A stretch of 64,000 nucleotides of DNA, taken from contig NZ_JAGQDG010000001.1 of the NCBI RefSeq assembly GCF_018069865.1, forward strand, positions 922,225 to 986,224. The letters run 5' to 3'. Position numbers and translations under genes: made by a program. The notes below the pieces were generated by a model, which had not been told where the DNA came from, did not search any database, and was given only the letters and a program-made list of their open reading frames with translations. Each line of letters opens with the position of its first letter. Within the stretch, counting starts at the first letter, position 1. This DNA is from Ideonella paludis. Its GTDB lineage: Bacteria > Pseudomonadota > Gammaproteobacteria > Burkholderiales > Burkholderiaceae_C. This document shows positions 62,779 through 64,000 of the stretch, piece by piece.

Positions 62779-63600
62779 ATGACTGCGCCAGCTCCTGCAG
62801 AGCATCTGATCGAGATGTGTAAAGAGTTCCGCACAGAAGTCAGCCCCGCCACTCGACGATGGGAGTACTTTCGAGCTGAGAGTGGCAAGGCTGTTTTGCT
62901 CCCGGCGAACTTCGCGAAAGTGCTCTTTCGAGGGCAGACCTGTCGATACACACCCTCGCTCTCGCCGCTCGGTCGAGGTCTCGAACCGGGAGTTCGACGG
63001 ATTCGTGATTTGCCGCTTCGGAGTCAGGCCAAGCTGGTCGAGCGCGTGGCCCGTCGGCTTTGGTTCAGTAGGGAAATGAAATCGCATCCAGGCTATCAGT
63101 GGCTTGCGAGCCAGCATCTGGACAGCTTTGAAGGAGCGCTGGCGCAGCACTATGGAGTGCCGACAGGCTATATGGATTTGTCTGAGTCCTTCGAAGTGGC
63201 ATGCTTCTTTGCGACCTGCGAGCTCGACACAACGGGGACATGGCGGGCTAAAGAGGCTGGGACGGGCGTGCTGTACATGCTGCCCACCGACCACATTCGA
63301 ATTCGACCTGATGGTCTTCAACCGATAGGGTTGCAGGTATTGCCGCGCCCTTGTGAGCAATTCGGATGGCTGGTTGTTTGCGGAATTGGTGATGACTTTG
63401 AGGACATTCCTGGTCTGCAGATGATGGAGTTCTCACACCTTCCGGAAGTTGGCCGCTTCTTCTTGGATAAATTCTCCGGCGGAGAGGCGCTATTCCCACC
63501 CGATGCAGCTGCTTGCGTATTCCAGCACTCAGTGCGCATCAAGTCCAATGGCAAGTGGTCAGCCATTCCAGTACGTGATGCACGAAGTCCAACGAAGTGA
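62779..63600 (+). CDS. FRG-domain protein
   Basis: 273 residues from the ATG at 62779; GTG at 62764 and TTG at 62713 are in-frame alternatives and the start is uncertain. The FRG core is LFRGQTCRYTPSLSPLGRG and AQHYGVPTGYMDLSESFEVA followed by CFFATC, which fits the family's F-R-G-Q and Q-H-x-G-x-P-T-x-x-x-D patterns. The domain is of unknown biochemical activity and is frequent in phage-defence and toxin-like genes. It probably shares a transcript with the two genes before it. Its stop codon lies in the first of three GTGATC repeats next to the IS21 gene. Confidence 0.78.
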   Translation: MTAPAPAEHLIEMCKEFRTEVSPATRRWEYFRAESGKAVLLPANFAKVLFRGQTCRYTPSLSPLGRGLEPGVRRIRDLPLRSQAKLVERVARRLWFSREMKSHPGYQWLASQHLDSFEGALAQHYGVPTGYMDLSESFEVACFFATCELDTTGTWRAKEAGTGVLYMLPTDHIRIRPDGLQPIGLQVLPRPCEQFGWLVVCGIGDDFEDIPGLQMMEFSHLPEVGRFFLDKFSGGEALFPPDAAACVFQHSVRIKSNGKWSAIPVRDARSPTK

Positions 63601-63664
63601 TCAGCCTGTCCGACGACGTGATCCCCTACGCGGCCAACGTGCACAGCTTTCCATTGATGTGATC
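63597..63664. mobile_element. Probable end of an IS21-family element
   Basis: Between the FRG stop and the istB stop lie 62 bases with three direct GTGATC copies (63597, 63618 and 63659), two of them as GTGATCAG. IS21 ends carry several short terminal repeats of this kind. The exact border and the target-site duplication cannot be set because the other end is outside the window. Confidence 0.45.
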
Positions 63665-64000
63665 AGTCAGGCAGCTTCATCTTTGCCTTGGCTTGCACCT
63701 TACGCATCGACTCGCCCTTGAGCTGAAGGCGGTGAGCCTGGTGAACGACGCGATCCAGAATTGCATCCGCCACCGTCGGGTCAGGAAACATTGCATGCCA
63801 CTGATCGGACGGGTATTGACTTGTAATCAAGAGAGCGCCGGTGCGCATACGCCTGTCCACGATGTCCAAGAGCACCTGCGCAGCGTTGGCAGTCATTTGC
63901 CCTAGCCCCAAGTCATCGATCACCAGCAACGTGGGCTTGGCCAGGGCCAGCTTCAGTTTGGGCAGGGAACCATCTAAGCTGGCCGTAGCAATCTCTGCAA
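63663..64000 (-). CDS. istB: IstB-like ATP-binding protein of an IS21-family element (partial)
   Basis: The frame stays open to the window edge; the start is outside. The visible part reads LPKLKLALAKPTLLVIDDLG (Walker B-type), then GADLL-like ITSQYPSDQWHAMFPDPTVA and VVHQAHRLQLKGESMRK, the standard C-terminus of IstB. IstB is the DnaA/AAA-type helper of the IS21 transposase IstA, whose gene would lie beyond the right edge. Confidence 0.9.
   Translation of the reverse strand, partial: AEIATASLDGSLPKLKLALAKPTLLVIDDLGLGQMTANAAQVLLDIVDRRMRTGALLITSQYPSDQWHAMFPDPTVADAILDRVVHQAHRLQLKGESMRKVQAKAKMKLPD

Noticed and set aside
1..64000. CRISPR arrays, tRNA and rRNA genes
   Set aside because: I looked for regularly spaced identical repeats and for tRNA-like cloverleaf sequences with GGTTCGA-type T arms between genes and saw none.

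Overview
The window is GC-rich, densely coded DNA whose protein families point to a free-living betaproteobacterium of the order Burkholderiales (Roseateles/Inhella-like genera are plausible, but no rRNA or taxonomic marker is present). It has no tRNA, rRNA or CRISPR array that I can see. It opens inside one gene (a PilY1-like C-terminus) and closes inside another (an IS21-type istB).

Layout. 1-4.4 kb: a PilY1-like C-terminus, a lipoprotein subtilase, a stand-alone propeptide-like protein and a Cys-rich lipoprotein. 4.5-6.6 kb: a conventional OmpR-type regulator and sensor kinase. 6.6-9.7 kb: a three-gene minus-strand operon (YiaA-like membrane protein, small secreted protein, DUF2145 protein) and a secreted amidohydrolase. 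9.8-37.4 kb: the core of the window. Six paralogous membrane sensor kinases (called A-F here) share an N-terminal jelly-roll-like sensor region, seven membrane helices, a coiled coil and a HisKA/HATPase core. Four paralogous OmpR-type regulators (A, B, D, E) lie convergent or divergent to them. Among these are a full-length PilY1-like surface protein, a methyltransferase, a Sco copper chaperone followed by a copper-radical-oxidase/PKD/propeller/di-haem cytochrome fusion, an acyltransferase and an HTH regulator. 37.8-43.9 kb: a 2044-residue repetitive, calcium-binding adhesin-like protein. 44-55.2 kb: mostly ordinary genes (M61 peptidase, CoA transferase, aquaporin, RlmJ, old yellow enzyme, a second subtilase, a MOSC protein) and a tandem duplication of the BON-LysM protein Kbp. 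55.3-64 kb: an accessory region with a tight three-gene operon (SNF2-type helicase, Tdp1-like phospholipase-D protein, unknown protein), a small secreted protein, a membrane protein, an FRG-domain protein, and an IS21 end.

Most unusual observation. The kinases do not all have a complete catalytic core. Kinase C has Gln and kinase F has Tyr where the phospho-accepting His should be, while their ATP-binding boxes are intact. Kinase B keeps the His but has lost its ATP-binding G boxes. B and C are translationally coupled (ATGA overlap), so together they carry one complete set of kinase motifs split over two proteins. F directly follows the complete kinase E with overlapping reading frames. With only four regulators for six kinases, the locus looks like a surface-sensing network that uses hetero-oligomeric kinases, perhaps to control the neighbouring surface proteins. 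That functional reading is inference.

The second candidate for an undescribed system is the helicase/Tdp1-like/unknown operon at 55.3-61.4 kb, which has the layout of an anti-phage or DNA-processing module.
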